64,000 nucleotides of DNA from Hippasteria phrygiana. Lineage: Eukaryota; Echinodermata; Asteroidea; Valvatida; Goniasteridae. The position numbers were made by a program, and so were the translations under genes. The notes beneath the pieces are model-generated. The model did not search any database. It was not told the origin of the DNA and was given only the letters and a program-made list of their open reading frames with translations. Positions 36,011 to 49,505 of the stretch are shown here, piece by piece (the stretch's first letter is position 1; every line of letters begins with the position of its first letter). The stretch is from assembly GCA_037893225.1 (NCBI GenBank), contig JAZGUH010000733.1:682001-746000 (forward strand). Direction: 5' to 3'.

Positions 36011-38256
36011 AAAACATACAAATGTATTTAACTAAGAGTAAGAGTAAGACAATGAGGCCAAAAACATACTGCTTCCGATCACATGGGTATTTAATTATGT
36101 GCGAATTTCAGCCTAAACTATTTCCGTTTACGCTACGAAAGCTATAACAAAAAATTGCCACAAAAAGTGATCAAAACTTGCCTTAATTCATGTCAAAAAT
36201 ATTTACGGTCGATAATTCTTAATAATAATGGAGAATTTAGGTCGTACACCACTATGCACAACGCTAACAACGTTGGGAAACTGGCCAACACTGTCCGTTT
36301 ATAGTACGGTGGTAAGCGTGCGTGATGCACTGTGTGTGGCGGGCGATGAACCTTGTGTTGCGGCAGGAAATATCGGGGAAACACGCTTCGGTGTACGAGT
36401 GGTACAACCTCGAAATAAATTAATGAACACGGAAAATGCATACACAGACAAAAGAGATCAAGTTCTGTGAATTATCGTGCAGAAATCTCCTTTCTCTATC
36501 GATTTTTTTTGGCCTAATTATTTATCGAAACTTTTGACAATCGGAACACCGCGATTGAGCCGCGCGTGTTGTGACCAAAGTTTATGAAGTTACTGTATGT
36601 AGCGCGCCTTCGGCGCGCTTCATAGCGCCGCGCCTACAGGGCGCGTTTCCTCGTACACGAACATCGATGCGTATTGTGAGGCGCACACGTCCAAGTACTG
36701 AGAAAAAGAAAGTCAGTTGACTGCACGTAAACGTTGCCGTACATGTACATACTCCTGCTGATTTGTGTATATGTACGAATACACACATTTAATCTTGCGG
36801 TGGGGGTGTTGATGCTTGAAGTATCGGCATACTCCGAAACTGGACCAGATATAGTCATGCCACGTGTACATTTTCACAATCCATTGCAATCCGCTGAAAT
36901 CTTTCAGTAAAATATATTCATCTATCTGCATATATGTTCATTATTCATCAATTGTCATTCTGGCGATTTAATTTTGTCTTCGTATGTTCCCTGAAGCAGA
37001 GAAAAATCCAGACAAAAATCATCTATCGTGTACAGCAAAACAAATTATTTTCTTCAGATGTAATGAGTGTGCCTTGTTTTGGATTGCACCAAACATGCTA
37101 CTAGGGATGTTGTTGAATTTCCGAAAACATTGTCAAGTGGAGTAAATGATAATGTGGGAAATAAAAATCATATTTGTGTTTGAAAAAAAAAGTTACTTGC
37201 TTCCAGGCGTATTTATTTGCTTTATATCAAATTTAAAGAAAAAATACTTATATAATGAAATCTTAAGCCGAAACTAATAAACATCCCTTTGCATGAATTA
37301 ACAAGCCCCCCCAAATTTATGAATGGTTTCCAGCACGTACATGTAGGCGTGCAACAAAATCTACTTTGGCTAATCAAAACCACAACTGGCGACACGTGCT
37401 CATACATGATGTATAATGCATAAGGGAATTTCCCACGATCTTTTTCCATCCAGACGACCTGCTGGCCGCATTGATATAACACTTACTTTGATTGGTTAAC
37501 ATAGCACGTAATGAATTTTCCCATTGGGTGAATTATCCTGTTATAAGTTTCTCACACTGATTCACAGGGTCCGCAATGCTGCAATGTTTTTTTACGAGCG
37601 ATGCTGCCAAGTGCAATTCGTCGTCTCTTTGGACAAAATATTCAAGAAAATAACTTGGGATTTACCAGAAATCATTAAGAAAACTGCGGTAGGACTTTAG
37701 CTGCTAATCTAAAAACTTTATGATGCACACAGTATTTGAAGTCATTGGGATAAAAATTCATTTTTTACAGGAACAGTCTGTGTTTGCTGCACGTTTTTAT
37801 AACCTTGCTCTGATTTTTTTTGCTCTGAGTATTTCATTTGCAGCAAATGTTTAAAACCAAGTAAAAGCACAAACAGCCGGGGCATATTTTTTTTTACAAT
37901 TATCTGACACACTTAGGATTTTTTTTGCTATCATTTTCCAACATCGAAATTTCGATATTTCGATATGATTTAAAAAGTGCTATCGGTGATACCAATGTCA
38001 AAGTAACATCGAATAATCGAGTAACATCGATACATCGACGGACCCCAGGTCGATCTTGTAAGCACTGCAAATGGTGTAGTGCACAATTTTAACCCTCATA
38101 AAAGTAGCCCCTGCTAGCGTATTGAGCACACGACCGGCACCAAGAGAACACGCGCGCACAGGAAGGTGCATGTACGAAGAATTGTCCTACAACGGAGGTT
38201 CAGATTTGGGACGACACCGACCATAAGGAACTCGTGTGTGGGGCTGATACATGTAC
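36011..38256. other. Unannotated sequence, partly CpG-rich
   Basis: 36230-36700 is CpG-rich, with a hairpin AGCGCGCC-TTC-GGCGCGCT at 36601-36619. 37940-38030 holds clustered ATCGA/TCGATA words, like transposon subterminal repeats. No coding exon recognised. Confidence 0.4.
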
Positions 38257-38339
38257 ATAGCTGCCAACATTTGAAAATTCCAATTAGTAACAAAATATCG
38301 CGGCACGGCACATCGCGGTGCGGCGCAGTACGGAACAGC

Positions 38340-38695
38340 CGGAAAGAGTTCCATATCCGGGCATCACTTGGACCTCGTGCACAAAGTCTATGGGCCATGA
38401 CAGAAAAGGTCAAAGTATTTTCAAAGAAAAAGTTGAAATTTTTACCCTCCTAAATTCGTGTTTCTTCAACAGATTTACACTTTTTGGTAGTTTTTAAGTC
38501 ATATTAACCCTCCTATACTTATAACTATCACAGCCTATCAAAATCTCTAAACACCAACTCTGACAGTTTGTGTGTGTTTCAATGGGACATTTGATAGGTT
38601 TTGATCTGTACAGCAGCTGGGTCGATTTTGGCCCTGAGAACAGGAGGGTTAATTAAGGGGAAATAAGTGATGTCCGGATATGGAACTCTTTCCAT
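38340..38695. mobile_element. MITE nested in the hAT-like element
   Basis: GGAAAGAGTTCCATATCCGG at the left and the reverse complement at about 38676-38695, continuing into matched CATCACTT, give about 28-bp inverted ends. It itself contains the TTAA element at 38504-38652. Confidence 0.75.
38504..38652. mobile_element. CCCTCCT/TTAA MITE, copy 2
   Basis: TTAACCCTCCTATACTT at the left, CAGGAGGGTTAA at the right; TTAA outermost on both sides. Homologous and inverted relative to 35632-35810. piggyBac-like by target and end sequence. Confidence 0.8.
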
Positions 38696-39517
38696 GCTTT
38701 GCAGGTAGGCCTAGCTGATTTGTCTCCCTTTAAAAACTAGCTGTCAAATTCATCACTGTATTTCTTACTATAAAATTGTCCTTTGTGTCTACCTTTGGAA
38801 GCCATGAGAAACGATGAAATCTCAAAAAATTCTGTAAAGTTTTTAAACCAACAGTTAAACTTGACAATCGCGATGTATACCTGGGATAACATTAAACTCA
38901 CGATGTGCTGTGCTGCGTTCGTGCACATGTTTTCCTGCATTTTCATCACGTTCATGCCGTTCATCAAGTGCCATTTTTCTTCCCGCAAAACAGCGAAATT
39001 CTCACCGGCTTATCTACTGTAAGAATGTCCTTTCATCTATTCCCTTCCACAATCTTGTTTTACAATGCAATCTCAGAAAGTTCGTAAAATTTTGACAGTT
39101 CAGGACTGCAGGAAGCCATCTTGAAAATACATGCAGGCCTATACCCCATACCGCATGTGTGTTTTGACACTGGCCCCCACACCTTTTTCCATACTTCTAC
39201 ATTTGACACTGGTACCCTGACACACAGTATCGATACTGAACAACTCGATGTTGGCAATATTTCGGTGTTTCAGTATTGTGTGTAATAACTACGTTTCCAA
39301 AGGTATGGTATCGACTCTTTTTTACACAAATTCGACAACAACATAACAATTTCAACATTAATAGTATCGTTTTGTGAAAATTTTTCTATTTTTGTTTTAT
39401 TTTAGGCGGAAAATTTGAAATTCGTAACTTTTTAAAGTCAATTCGTATTTTCGTAATTCCAAGTTAAATTCGTAACAATTACGAAAAATTCGTACCAGTT
39501 GGCAGCTATGCATGTAC

Positions 39518-40403
39518 TGTGCATGTGTGCTGTGTGGCCACGCGTTGTGCATGGTGCGATACTTATCTGCAGTATTACAAATGCTGTACGTCGTGTACGA
39601 CACAGAAAATGTAGGAAGATTTACTGCTTTTTCGTCTAGATTTCGCCGGACATGTAAAATTGCAAGCTAGGCCTTACGCCATGCAATGGACCTGCATCAT
39701 GTAAGATAATACTGAACCGTACTATCATAATTATATTGTGCATATCGGGGATTAAAAAATGGGTATCGGCCTGTATTTTTGCGTATCGGGCAGAAATAAT
39801 TGCGTATCGGGCCGATACGCAAGTTTGTACGTGAGGAGAACCCTGAGGGTTATACTACAGGTGTAAAAACAATGTTTTGTTAGTTCGTATGGTTTTTTGG
39901 TGTTTTTTTGGGGGGGGGGGGGGGGGGTACCCAGGTTGCATTATGCTCATATTGAAAACATTCATGTGGAGAAATGCTGCACAAAAACATTGTGTTGACT
40001 ATTGTTAAAGCTCGCAACGGGCCTACATATGTTCCTAGATTTGATCATGGTCCCTCTATTCAAACGACCTGCCTCTGCTGTGCTGTGCTGGGCTGTCCTA
40101 TCCTGCACATGTCCCTGGAGTCATTCACAGGTCAATCACTGCAGACACTGTACTCTCCCAACCCTCATTATTAAATGCACGCTTTCATTTTTGGTCCCTG
40201 GCAGTGTTGACAGTGGAATGTCTCTCCACCAGTTAAAACAATAAGACAACTGTACATGGAAATGCATTAGATGCATTAAAATAAGTACTATGTGCACATC
40301 CTTCACCTTGCCAAAGTTCCATTATGTATGTATTGCACCTTTAAAGGGAGACAGTGCATTTGCCAGGGCTATTTGGGCTACATGTAAGCAAGAACACACA
40401 CAA
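39518..40403. other. Unannotated sequence left of the array
   Basis: GTATCGGGC words at about 39765-39825 and an inverted CAGGGTTCTCC end at about 39835-39845 suggest one end of an incomplete hAT-like element. G run at 39910-39927 (18). No gene. Confidence 0.4.
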
Positions 40404-42386
40404 CTAGAGGCAAGTGTTTGTGGACAAACACAGGGCTGTTTCTAATTTTTTTATTGTTAGTTTGGATGTCAAATGTGTATGCAATATTTAAAGTTGTTTG
40501 TTAGTTAACAATGACGGAGGGATGAAGATGTTGTTATTGGATGTGTGAAGGATTGGTTTAAAAAAGGAATCGTGTACAAATGCTATGGGAAATAGCCTAG
40601 CGAATGCCCCTTTAAGATGACATCACATAACATGTAATGACTTCATCATAACGTCATGTCAATTTTCATCTATGACACCGGGTGGCATACCTAAATAGTG
40701 TGTTTCAACTGAATCGGACTTGTACATTTGTAGATATATGGCTTCGAAAAATGCCCCTTTAAGATGACGTCACGTGACATGTAATGACGTCATCATGACG
40801 TAAAAGTTAGGCACACATTCTGAGCAGTTGGGGTAAGTGTCTGCCAAGTTTAAAAGTAGCCAAACTGGCCGGTAAGAAAGAAAACGTTTACAAATGCTAT
40901 GGGCAATAATCTAGCGAATGCCCCTTTAAGATGACACCACGTGACATGTTATGACTTGATCATAATGTCATGTCAATGTTCATCTATAACACCAGGTGGC
41001 ATACCTAGATATTACGTTCCAACTTAATCGGACTTGTACTTTTGTAGATATATGGCTTCGAAAAATGCCCCTTTAAGATGACGTCACGTAACATGTGATG
41101 ACGTCTCATGACGTAAAAGTTCGGCACACATTGTGAGCAGTTGGTGTAAGTGTCTGCCAAGTTTAAAAGTAGTCAAAGTGGCCGGTAAGAAAGAAAACGT
41201 TTACAAATGCTATGTGCAATATTCTAGCGACTTGAAAAAAGAATTTTTTTCATGACGTCATCATGACGTCACACAATTTGCGCTTTTTAGGGCATATCTT
41301 TGAGACATACCAAAGCTATAACAAAAAGAATTTTGAAAATATCTTGTTTTGTTCGCTAGATATATTGAAAAGAATGTTACGATTCTAAAACTTCAAAAAT
41401 TTAGCGACTTGAAAAAAGACTAGAAATCAACCCGTTTTATAAACAGCAAGCACATAATACCCATGGTTATCAGCCCTTCCCAGAATTCCTTTGTGTTATA
41501 TTGAATTTGGTCTAAATTTTGAAATGGCTCCTATTTCACACTTGAGTGAGCCACGATCATGAAATTTTTGAATTAGGTACAGGAAAATTCAACGAATACA
41601 TTTTTGTAATCGGATTGACCCTTACATGCGTTTAAAAAAAAAAGATTTGTTGATGACATCATCATGACGTCACACAATTTTCGCCTTTTAGGGCATATCT
41701 TTGAGACATACCAAAGCTATAACAAAAAGAATTTTGAAAATATCTTGTTTTGTTCGCTAGATATATTGAAAAGAATGTTACGATTTTAATACTTCAAAAA
41801 TTCAGCGACTTGAAAAAAGACTAGAAATCAACCCCTTTTATAAACATCAAGCACATAATAGCCATGGTTATCTGCCCGTCCCAGAATTCCTTTGTGTTAT
41901 ATTGAATTTGGTCTAAATTTTGAAATGGCTGTTATTTCTTACTTGAGTGAGCCACGATCATGAAATTTTGGAATTGGGTACAGCAAAATTCAATATATAC
42001 ATTTTTGTAATCAGATTGACCCTTACATGCGTAAAAAAAAAAAAGCATTTTTGATGACGTCATCATGACGTCACACAATTTTCGCTTTTTAAGGCATATC
42101 TTTGAGACATACCAAAGCTATAACAAAAAGAATTTTGAAAATATCTTGTTTTGTTCGCTAGATATAATTTAATGAATGTTACGATTTTCAAAATTCAAAA
42201 ATTCATAAAAAATCACGTGATGACGTCATCATGACGTAAAAGTTCGGCATGCATTCTGAGCAGTTGGTCTAAGTGTCTGCTAAGTTTAAATGCAATCGGC
42301 TGCATAAAAGTAGCCAAAGTGCCTGGCAGAACGAAAACGTGTACAAAGTCTATGGGCAAAAAGTCTGAAAAAGAAGCAAAAAAAAA
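40404..42386 (-). mobile_element. Array unit 1
   Basis: Outermost unit; its CTAG abuts non-array sequence (TTGTGTG on the minus strand), so this is a true array edge. Plus-strand order: terminal hairpin (40414-40440), E, C, E, C, A, D, A, D, A, C. E, D, A and C name modules starting at CTTAATCGGACTTG, GACTTGAAAAAAGACTA, GGGCATATCTTTGAGAC and CATTCTGAGCAGTT. Confidence 0.7.
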
Positions 42387-43574
42387 CTAGATGTATGGTG
42401 CAGTGTTTGTGGACAAACACAGGGCTGTTTTGTTTTTTTGTGTAAAAGTATGTGATTTAAATGAAATTTCAAAAATGAAAAAAATTATAGAAAATTAGCC
42501 GATGACGTCATCATGACGTCACATAAATTTTCATCTAACACATGCTGGCATAACTAAATACCACATTTTAACTTAATCTGACTTGTACTTTTGTAGATAT
42601 ATGGCTTCAAAAAATGCACCTTTAAGATGACGTCACATGACATGTGATGACGTCATCATGACGTAAAAGTTCGGCGCACATTCTGAGCAGTTGGTGTAAG
42701 TGTCTGCCTACGACTTGTCTAACGACTTGAAAAAAGACTAGAAATCAACTCTTTATAGACAGCATGCCACATGAAAGCCATGGTTTCTGTCCTTCCCAGA
42801 ATTCCTTTGTGTTATATTGAATTTGGTCACAATTTTCAGATGCCTTGTTATTTCTTAATACTTGAGTTAGCCACGATCACGAAATTGTTGAATTAGGTGG
42901 AGAAAAATTCAATGTATAAATATTTTTAATCGGACCGACCCTTACATGCGTAAAAAGAAAAAAATTGATGACGTCATTATGACGTCACACAATTTTCGCC
43001 TTTTAGGGCATATCTTTGAGACATACCAAAAGCTGTATCAAAAAATTTTTTGAAAATATCTTGTTTTGTTTGCGAGATATATTTAAAAGAATGTTACGAT
43101 TTCAAAATTTCAAAAATTCATAACAAATCACGTGATGACGTCATCATGACGTCACTTTGGATTTTGCATCCTAGTGCCAGTATCTACCTACCCACCAATT
43201 TTCATGACGATCGGACCTATCCTTATATGTGTTTTAAAAAAGCACATTTTTGATGACGTCATCATGACATCACACTTTTTTTTTTCTTTTAGTGCATATC
43301 TTTGAGACATACCAAAGCTATAACAAAAAGAATTTTGAAAATATCTTGTTTTGTTCGCTAGATATATTAAAAAGAATATTACGATTTTAAAATTTCAAAA
43401 ATTCATAAAAAATCACGTGATGACGTCATCATGACGAAAATGTTCGGCATACATTCTGAGCAGTTAGTCTAAGTGTCTGCCAAGTTTAAAGCCAATCGGC
43501 AGCATAAAAGTAGCCAAAGTGCCGGTAAGAAAGAAAACGTGTACAAATGCTATGGGGAAAAAAGTCTGAAAAGG

Positions 43575-43607
<33 letters not shown>

Positions 43608-43610
43608 AAA
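42387..43610 (-). mobile_element. Array unit 2
   Basis: Terminal hairpin at about 42403, then E, D, A, B, A, C; B is the module with GTATCTACCTACCCACC and TTCATGACGATCGG. Ends in a long A tract (plus strand). Confidence 0.7.
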
Positions 43611-44754
43611 CTAGACATCTGGTACAGTGTTTGTGGACAAACACAGGGCTGTTTTGTTTTTTTGTGTAAAATTTTGTGATTAAAATGAAATTTCAAAAAT
43701 TTCAAAAATCATAAAAAAAAATGCCGATTACGTCATCATGACATCATTTAAGATTTTGCATGCTAGTGACAGTATCTACCTACCCACCAATTTTCATGAC
43801 GATCGGACCTATCCTTATATGTGTTTTTAAAAAGCACATTTTTGATGATGTCATCATGACGTCACACATTTTTTTCCTTTTTAGGGCATATCTTTGAGAC
43901 CTACCAAAGCTATAACAAAAAGAATTTTAAAAATATCTTGTTTTGTTTGCCAGATATATTTAAAAGAATTTTACGATTTCAACATTTCAAAAATTCATAA
44001 CAAATCACATGATGACGTCATCATGACGTCATTTCAGATTTGGCATGCTGGTGGCAGTATCTACCTACCCACCAATTTTCATGACGATCGGGCCTATCCT
44101 TACATGTGTTTTTAAAAAGCACATTTTTGATGACGTCATCATGACGTCACACATTTTTTTCCTTTTTAGGGCATATCTTTGAGACATACCAAAGCTATAA
44201 CAAAAAGAATTTTGAAAATATCTTGTTTTGTTCGCTAGATATATTGAAAAGAATGTTACGATTTTCAAATTTTGAAAAATTCATAAAAAATCACGTGATG
44301 ACGTCATCATGACGTCACTTTGGATTCAGCATCCCAGTGACAGTATCTACCTACCCACCAATTTGCATGACGATCGGACCTATCCTTATATGTGTTTTAA
44401 AAAAGCACATTTTTGATGACGTCATCATGACATCACACATTTTTGTCCCTTTTAGTGCATATCTTTGAGACATACCGAAGCTATAACAAAAAGAATTTTG
44501 AAAATATCTTGTTTTGTTCGCTAGATATATTGAAAAGAATTTTACGATTTCAAAATTTCAAAAATTCATAAAAAATCACGTGATGACGTCATCATGACGT
44601 AAATGTTCGGCATACATTCTGAGCAGTTAGTCTAAGTGTCTGCCAAGTTTAAAGCCAATCGGCACCATAAAAGTAGCCAAAGTGCCAGTAAGAAAGAAAA
44701 CGTGTACAAATGCTATGGGCATTTTGGCTGAAAAAGAAGAACAAAAAAAAGAAA
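43611..44754 (-). mobile_element. Array unit 3
   Basis: Terminal hairpin, then B-A three times, then C. The B-A pair has a period of about 287 bp. Confidence 0.7.
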
Positions 44755-46494
44755 CTAGATATTACTTTTCAACTTAATCGGACTTATACTTTTGTTTATA
44801 TATGGCTTCATAAACAGCCCCTTTAAGATGACGTCACGTGACATGTGATGACATCATCATAATGTCAAGTCACTTTTCATATATAAACCTATATGTACTG
44901 GGCTACCTAGATATTACTTTTCAACTTAATCGGACTGATACTTTTGTTTATATAGCTTCAAAAACTGCCCCTTTAAGATGACGTCACGTGACATGTGATG
45001 ACGTCATCATAATGTCAAGTCAATTTTCATCTATAAACCTATATGTACTGGGCTACCTAGATATTACTTTTCAACTTAATCGGACTTGTACTTTTGTTTT
45101 CATATGGCTTAAAAAACTGTCCCTTTAAGATGACGTCATGTGGCATGTGATGACGTCATCATCATGTCATGTCAATTTTCATCTATAAACCAACTGGCCT
45201 ACCTAGGTATTTTTAAAAAACTTAATCGGAATTGTACCTTTGTCTATATATGGCTTCAAAAACTGCCCCTTTAAAATGACGTCACGGACATGTGATGACG
45301 TCATCATAATGTCAAGTCAAATTTCATCTATAAACCTACTGGGCTACCTAGATATTACTTTTCAACTTAATCGGACTTGTACTTTTGTTTATATATGGCT
45401 TCGAAAAATGCCCCTTTAAGATGACGTCACGTGACATGTGATGACGTCATCATGACGTAAACGTTCGTTACACATTGTGAGCAGTTTTTGATGACGTCAT
45501 CATGACCTCACACAATTTTCGCCTTTTAGGGCATATCTTTGAGACATACCAAAGCTATAACAAAAAGAATTTTCAAAATATCTTGTTTTTTTCGTTAGAT
45601 ATATTGAAAAGAATGTTACGATTTTCAAAATTCAAAAATTCAGCAGTTGGGGTAAGTGTCTGCCAAGTTTAAAAGTAGCCAAAGTGGCCGGTAAGAAAGA
45701 AAACGTTTACAAATGCTATGGGCAATATTCTAGCGACTTGAAAAACATATTTCTTTATGACGTCATCATGACGTCACACAATTTTCGCTTTTTAGGGCAT
45801 ATTTTTGAGACATACCAAAGCTATAACAAAAAGCATTTTGAAAATATCTTGTTTTGTTCGGTAGATATATTGAAAAGAATGTTACGATTAAAATTGTTTT
45901 ATAATTTAGCGACTTGAAAAAAGACTACAAATCAACCCTTTTTATAAACAGCATGCACATTTAAGCCATGGTTACCTGCCCTTCCCAGAATTCCTTTGTG
46001 TTATATTGAATTTGGTCTAAATTTTGAAATGGCTGTTATTTCTTACTTGAGTGAGCCACGATCATGAAATTTTGGAATTAGGTACAGAAAAATTCAATGT
46101 ATACATTTTTGTAATCAGATTGACCCTTACATGCGTTTAAAAAAAAAACATTTTTGATGACGTCATCATGACCTCACACAATTTTCGCCTTTTAGGGCAT
46201 ATCTTTGAGACATACCAAAGCTATAACAAAAAGAATTTTCAAAATATCTTGTTTTTTTCGTTAGATATATTGAAAAGAATGTTACGATTTTCAAAATTCA
46301 AAAATTCATAAAAAATCACGTGATGACGTCATCATTACGTAAAAGTTCGGCAGACATTCTGAGCAGTTGGTCTAAGTGTCTGCCAAGTTTAAAGCCAATC
46401 GGCTGCTTAAAAGTGGCCAAAATGCCGGTTAGAAAGAAAACGTGCACAAATGCTATGGGCATTTGGCTGAAAAAGAAAAAAAAAAAGAAAAAAA

Positions 46495-46526
<32 letters not shown>

Positions 46527-46543
46527 ATCTTAACGAAAACAAG

Positions 46544-46573
46544 GGCTGTTTCGGAAAAGTTTCCGAAACAGCC
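46544..46573. repeat. 30-bp perfect hairpin in A-rich tail
   Basis: GGCTGTTTCGGAAA, 2-nt loop, TTTCCGAAACAGCC. Differs from the next copy (46619) at one arm position on each side, with pairing kept. Confidence 0.9.
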
Positions 46574-46618
46574 AAAAAAAAAAAAAAAGAAAAAAAAAAA
46601 AATCTTAACGAAAACAAG

Positions 46619-46648
46619 GGCTGTTTTGGAAAAGTTTCCAAAACAGCC
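46619..46648. repeat. 30-bp perfect hairpin in A-rich tail
   Basis: GGCTGTTTTGGAAA, 2-nt loop, TTTCCAAAACAGCC; identical to 54879-54908. Confidence 0.9.
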
Positions 46649-46655
46649 AAAAAAA

Positions 46656-47782
46656 CTAGACATATGGTACAGTGTTTGTGGACAAACACAGGGCTGTTTT
46701 GTTTTTTTGTGTAAAATTTTGTGATTAAAATGAAATTTCAAAAATTTCAAAAATCATAAAAAAAATTGCCGATGACGTCATCATGACATCATTTCAGATT
46801 TTGCATGCTAGTGACAGTATCTACCTACCCACCAATTTTCATGACGATTGGACCTATCCTTATATGTGTTTTAAAAAGGCACATTTTTGATGATGTCATC
46901 ATGACGTCACACATTTGTTTCCTTTTTAGGGCATATCTTTGAGACCTACCAAAGCTATAACAAAACGAATTTTGAAAATATCTTGTTTTGTTTGCCAGAT
47001 ATATTTTAAAGAATGTTACGATTTTCAAAATTTCAAAAATTCATAACAAATCACGTGATGACGTCATCATGACGTCATTTTGGATTTTGCATCCTAGTGC
47101 CAGTATCTACCTACCCACCAATTTTCATGACGATCGGACCTATCCTTATATGTGTTTTAAAAAAGCACATTTTTGATGACGTCATCATGACGTCACACAT
47201 TTTTTTTTTCTTTTAGTGCATATCTTTGAGACATACCAAAGCTATAACAAAAAGAATTTTGAAAATATCTTGTTTTGTTTGCCAGATATATTTTAAAGAA
47301 TGTTACGATTTTCAAAATTTCAAAAATTCATAACAAATCACGTGATGACGTCATCATGACGTCATTTTGGATTTTGCATCCTAGTGCCAGTATCTACCTA
47401 CCCACCAATTTTCATGACGATCGGACTTATCCTTATATGTGTTTTAAAAAAGCACATTTTTGATGACGTCATCATGACATCACACATTTTTTTTTCTTTT
47501 AGTGCATATCTTTGAGACATACCAAAGCTGTAACAAAAAGAATTTTTTAAATATCTTGTTTTGTTCGCTAGATATATTAAAAAGAATATTACGATTTTAA
47601 TATTTCAAAAATTCATAAAAAATCACGTGATGACGTCATCATGACGTAAATGTTCGGCATACATTCTGAGCAGTTAGTCTAAGTGTCTGCCAAGTTTGAA
47701 GTCAATCGGTAACATAAAAGTAGCCAAAGTGCCGGTAAGAAAGAAAACGTGTACAAATGCTATGGGAAAAAGTCTGAAAAGG

Positions 47783-47826
<44 letters not shown>

Positions 47827-47828
47827 AA
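46656..47828 (-). mobile_element. Array unit 5
   Basis: Terminal hairpin (46672-46698), B-A three times, C, long A tract. Near-duplicate of unit 3. Confidence 0.7.
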
Positions 47829-49505
47829 CTAGACATCTGGTAGTGTTTGTGGACAAACACAGGGCTGTTTTGTTTTTTTGTGTAAAATTGTGATTAAAAT
47901 GAAATTTCAAAAATTTCAAAAATCATAAAAAAAATTCCCGATGACGTCATCATGACATCATTTCAGATTTTGCATGCTAGTGACAGTATCTACCTACCCA
48001 CCAATTTTCATGACGATTGGACCTATCCTTATATGTGTTTTAAAAAAGCACATTTTTGATGATGTCATCATGACGTCACACATTTTTTTCCTTTTTAGGG
48101 CATATCTTTGAGACCTACCAAAGCTATAACAAAAATAATTTTGAAAATGTCTTGTTTTGTTCGCTAGATATATTGAAAAGAATGTTACGATTTACACAAT
48201 TTTAAAATTCAGCGACTTGAACAAAGACTACAAATCAACCATTTTATAAACAGCATGCACATTTAAGCCATGGTTATCTGCCCTTCCCAGAATTCCTTTG
48301 TGTTATATTGAATTTGGTCTAAATTTTCAAATGGCTGTTATTTCTTACTTGAGTGAGCCACGATCATGAAATTTTGGAATTAGGGAGAGGAAAATTCAAT
48401 ATATACATTTTTGTAATCGGATTGACCCTTACATGCGTTTAAAAAAAAAATATTTGATGACGTCATCATGACGTCACACATTTTCTCCCTTTTAGGGGAT
48501 ATCTTTGAGACATACCAAAGCTATAACAAAAAGAATTTTGAAAATATATTGTTTTGTTCGCTAGATATATTGAAAAAAATGTTACGATTTTAAAATTTTA
48601 AAAATTCATAAAAAGTCACGTAATGACGTCATCATGACCTCATTTTAGATTTTGCATGCTAGTGACAGTATCTACCTACCCACCACTTTTCATGACGATC
48701 GGACCTATCCTTATATGTGTTTTAAAAAATCACATTTTTGATGACGTCATCATGACGTCACACATTTTTGCCCTTTTAGGGCATATCTTTGAGACATACA
48801 AAAGCTATCACAAAAATAATTTTGAAAATATCATGTTTTGTTTACTAGATATATTGAAAAGAATGTTACGATTTTAAAACTTAAAAAATTCAGCGACTTG
48901 AAAAAAGACTAGGAATCAACCCCTTTTATAAACAGCAAGCACATTTAAGCCATGGTTATCTGCCCTTCCCAGAATTCCTTTGTGTTATATTGAATTTGGT
49001 CCAAATTTTGAAATGGCTGTTATTTCTTACTTGAGTGAGCCACGATCATGAAATTTAGGAATTACGTACAGAAAAATTCAATGTATACATTTTTGTAATC
49101 GGATTGACCCTTACATGCGTTAAAAAAAAACCACATTTTTGATGACGTCATCATGACGTCACACAATTTTCGCTTTTTAGGGCATATCTTTGAGACATAC
49201 CAAAGCTATAACAAAAAGAATTTCAAAAATATCTTGTTTTGTTCGCTAGATATATTGAAAAGAATTTTACGATTTTGAAATTTCAAAAATTCATAAAAAA
49301 TCACGTGATGACGTCATCATGACGTAAATGTTCGGCATACATTCTGAGCAGTTAGTCTAAGTGTCTGCCAAGTTTAAAGCCAATCGGCAGCATAAAAGTA
49401 GCCAAAGTGCCGGTAAGAAAGAAAACGTGTACAAATGCTATGGGCATTTGGCTGAAAAAGAAAAAAAAAAAGCCAAAAAAAAAAAAAAAAAAAAAAAAAA
49501 GAAAA
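47829..49505 (-). mobile_element. Array unit 6
   Basis: Terminal hairpin, then B, A, D, A, B, A, D, A, C. Confidence 0.7.

Larger units (their letters stand above)
38257..39509. mobile_element. hAT-like element with ATAGCTGCCAAC ends, 1253 bp
   Basis: Left ATAGCTGCCAAC and right GTTGGCAGCTAT are perfect 12-bp inverted ends, flanked by 8-bp ACATGTAC (38249-38256) and GCATGTAC (39510-39517), seven of eight identical. Subterminal TTCGTAA/TTACGAA words at 39419-39495 support a hAT-type end. No transposase. Two further elements are nested inside. Confidence 0.7.
44755..46655 (-). mobile_element. Array unit 4 (no 3' hairpin)
   Basis: Starts directly with CTAGATATTACTTTTCAAC inside module E, so the usual hairpin terminus is missing. 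Five E copies in tandem (about 140-bp period), then A, C, A, D, A, C and two 30-bp hairpins in the A-rich tail. Closely similar to unit 9. Confidence 0.65.

Noticed and set aside
35437..39845. A 4.4-kb hAT element with CAGGGTTCTCC ends
   Set aside because: The ends are inverted, but the 8-bp flanks (AATAGGGT and AGGGTTAT) do not match and the left end belongs to a repeat also seen at 7206.
46316..46750. Open frames up to 144 codons on both strands, and similar ones through 43-55 kb
   Set aside because: Low-complexity Lys or Phe runs from A-rich tails plus repeat modules; the same peptides recur in every unit without codon-type conservation.
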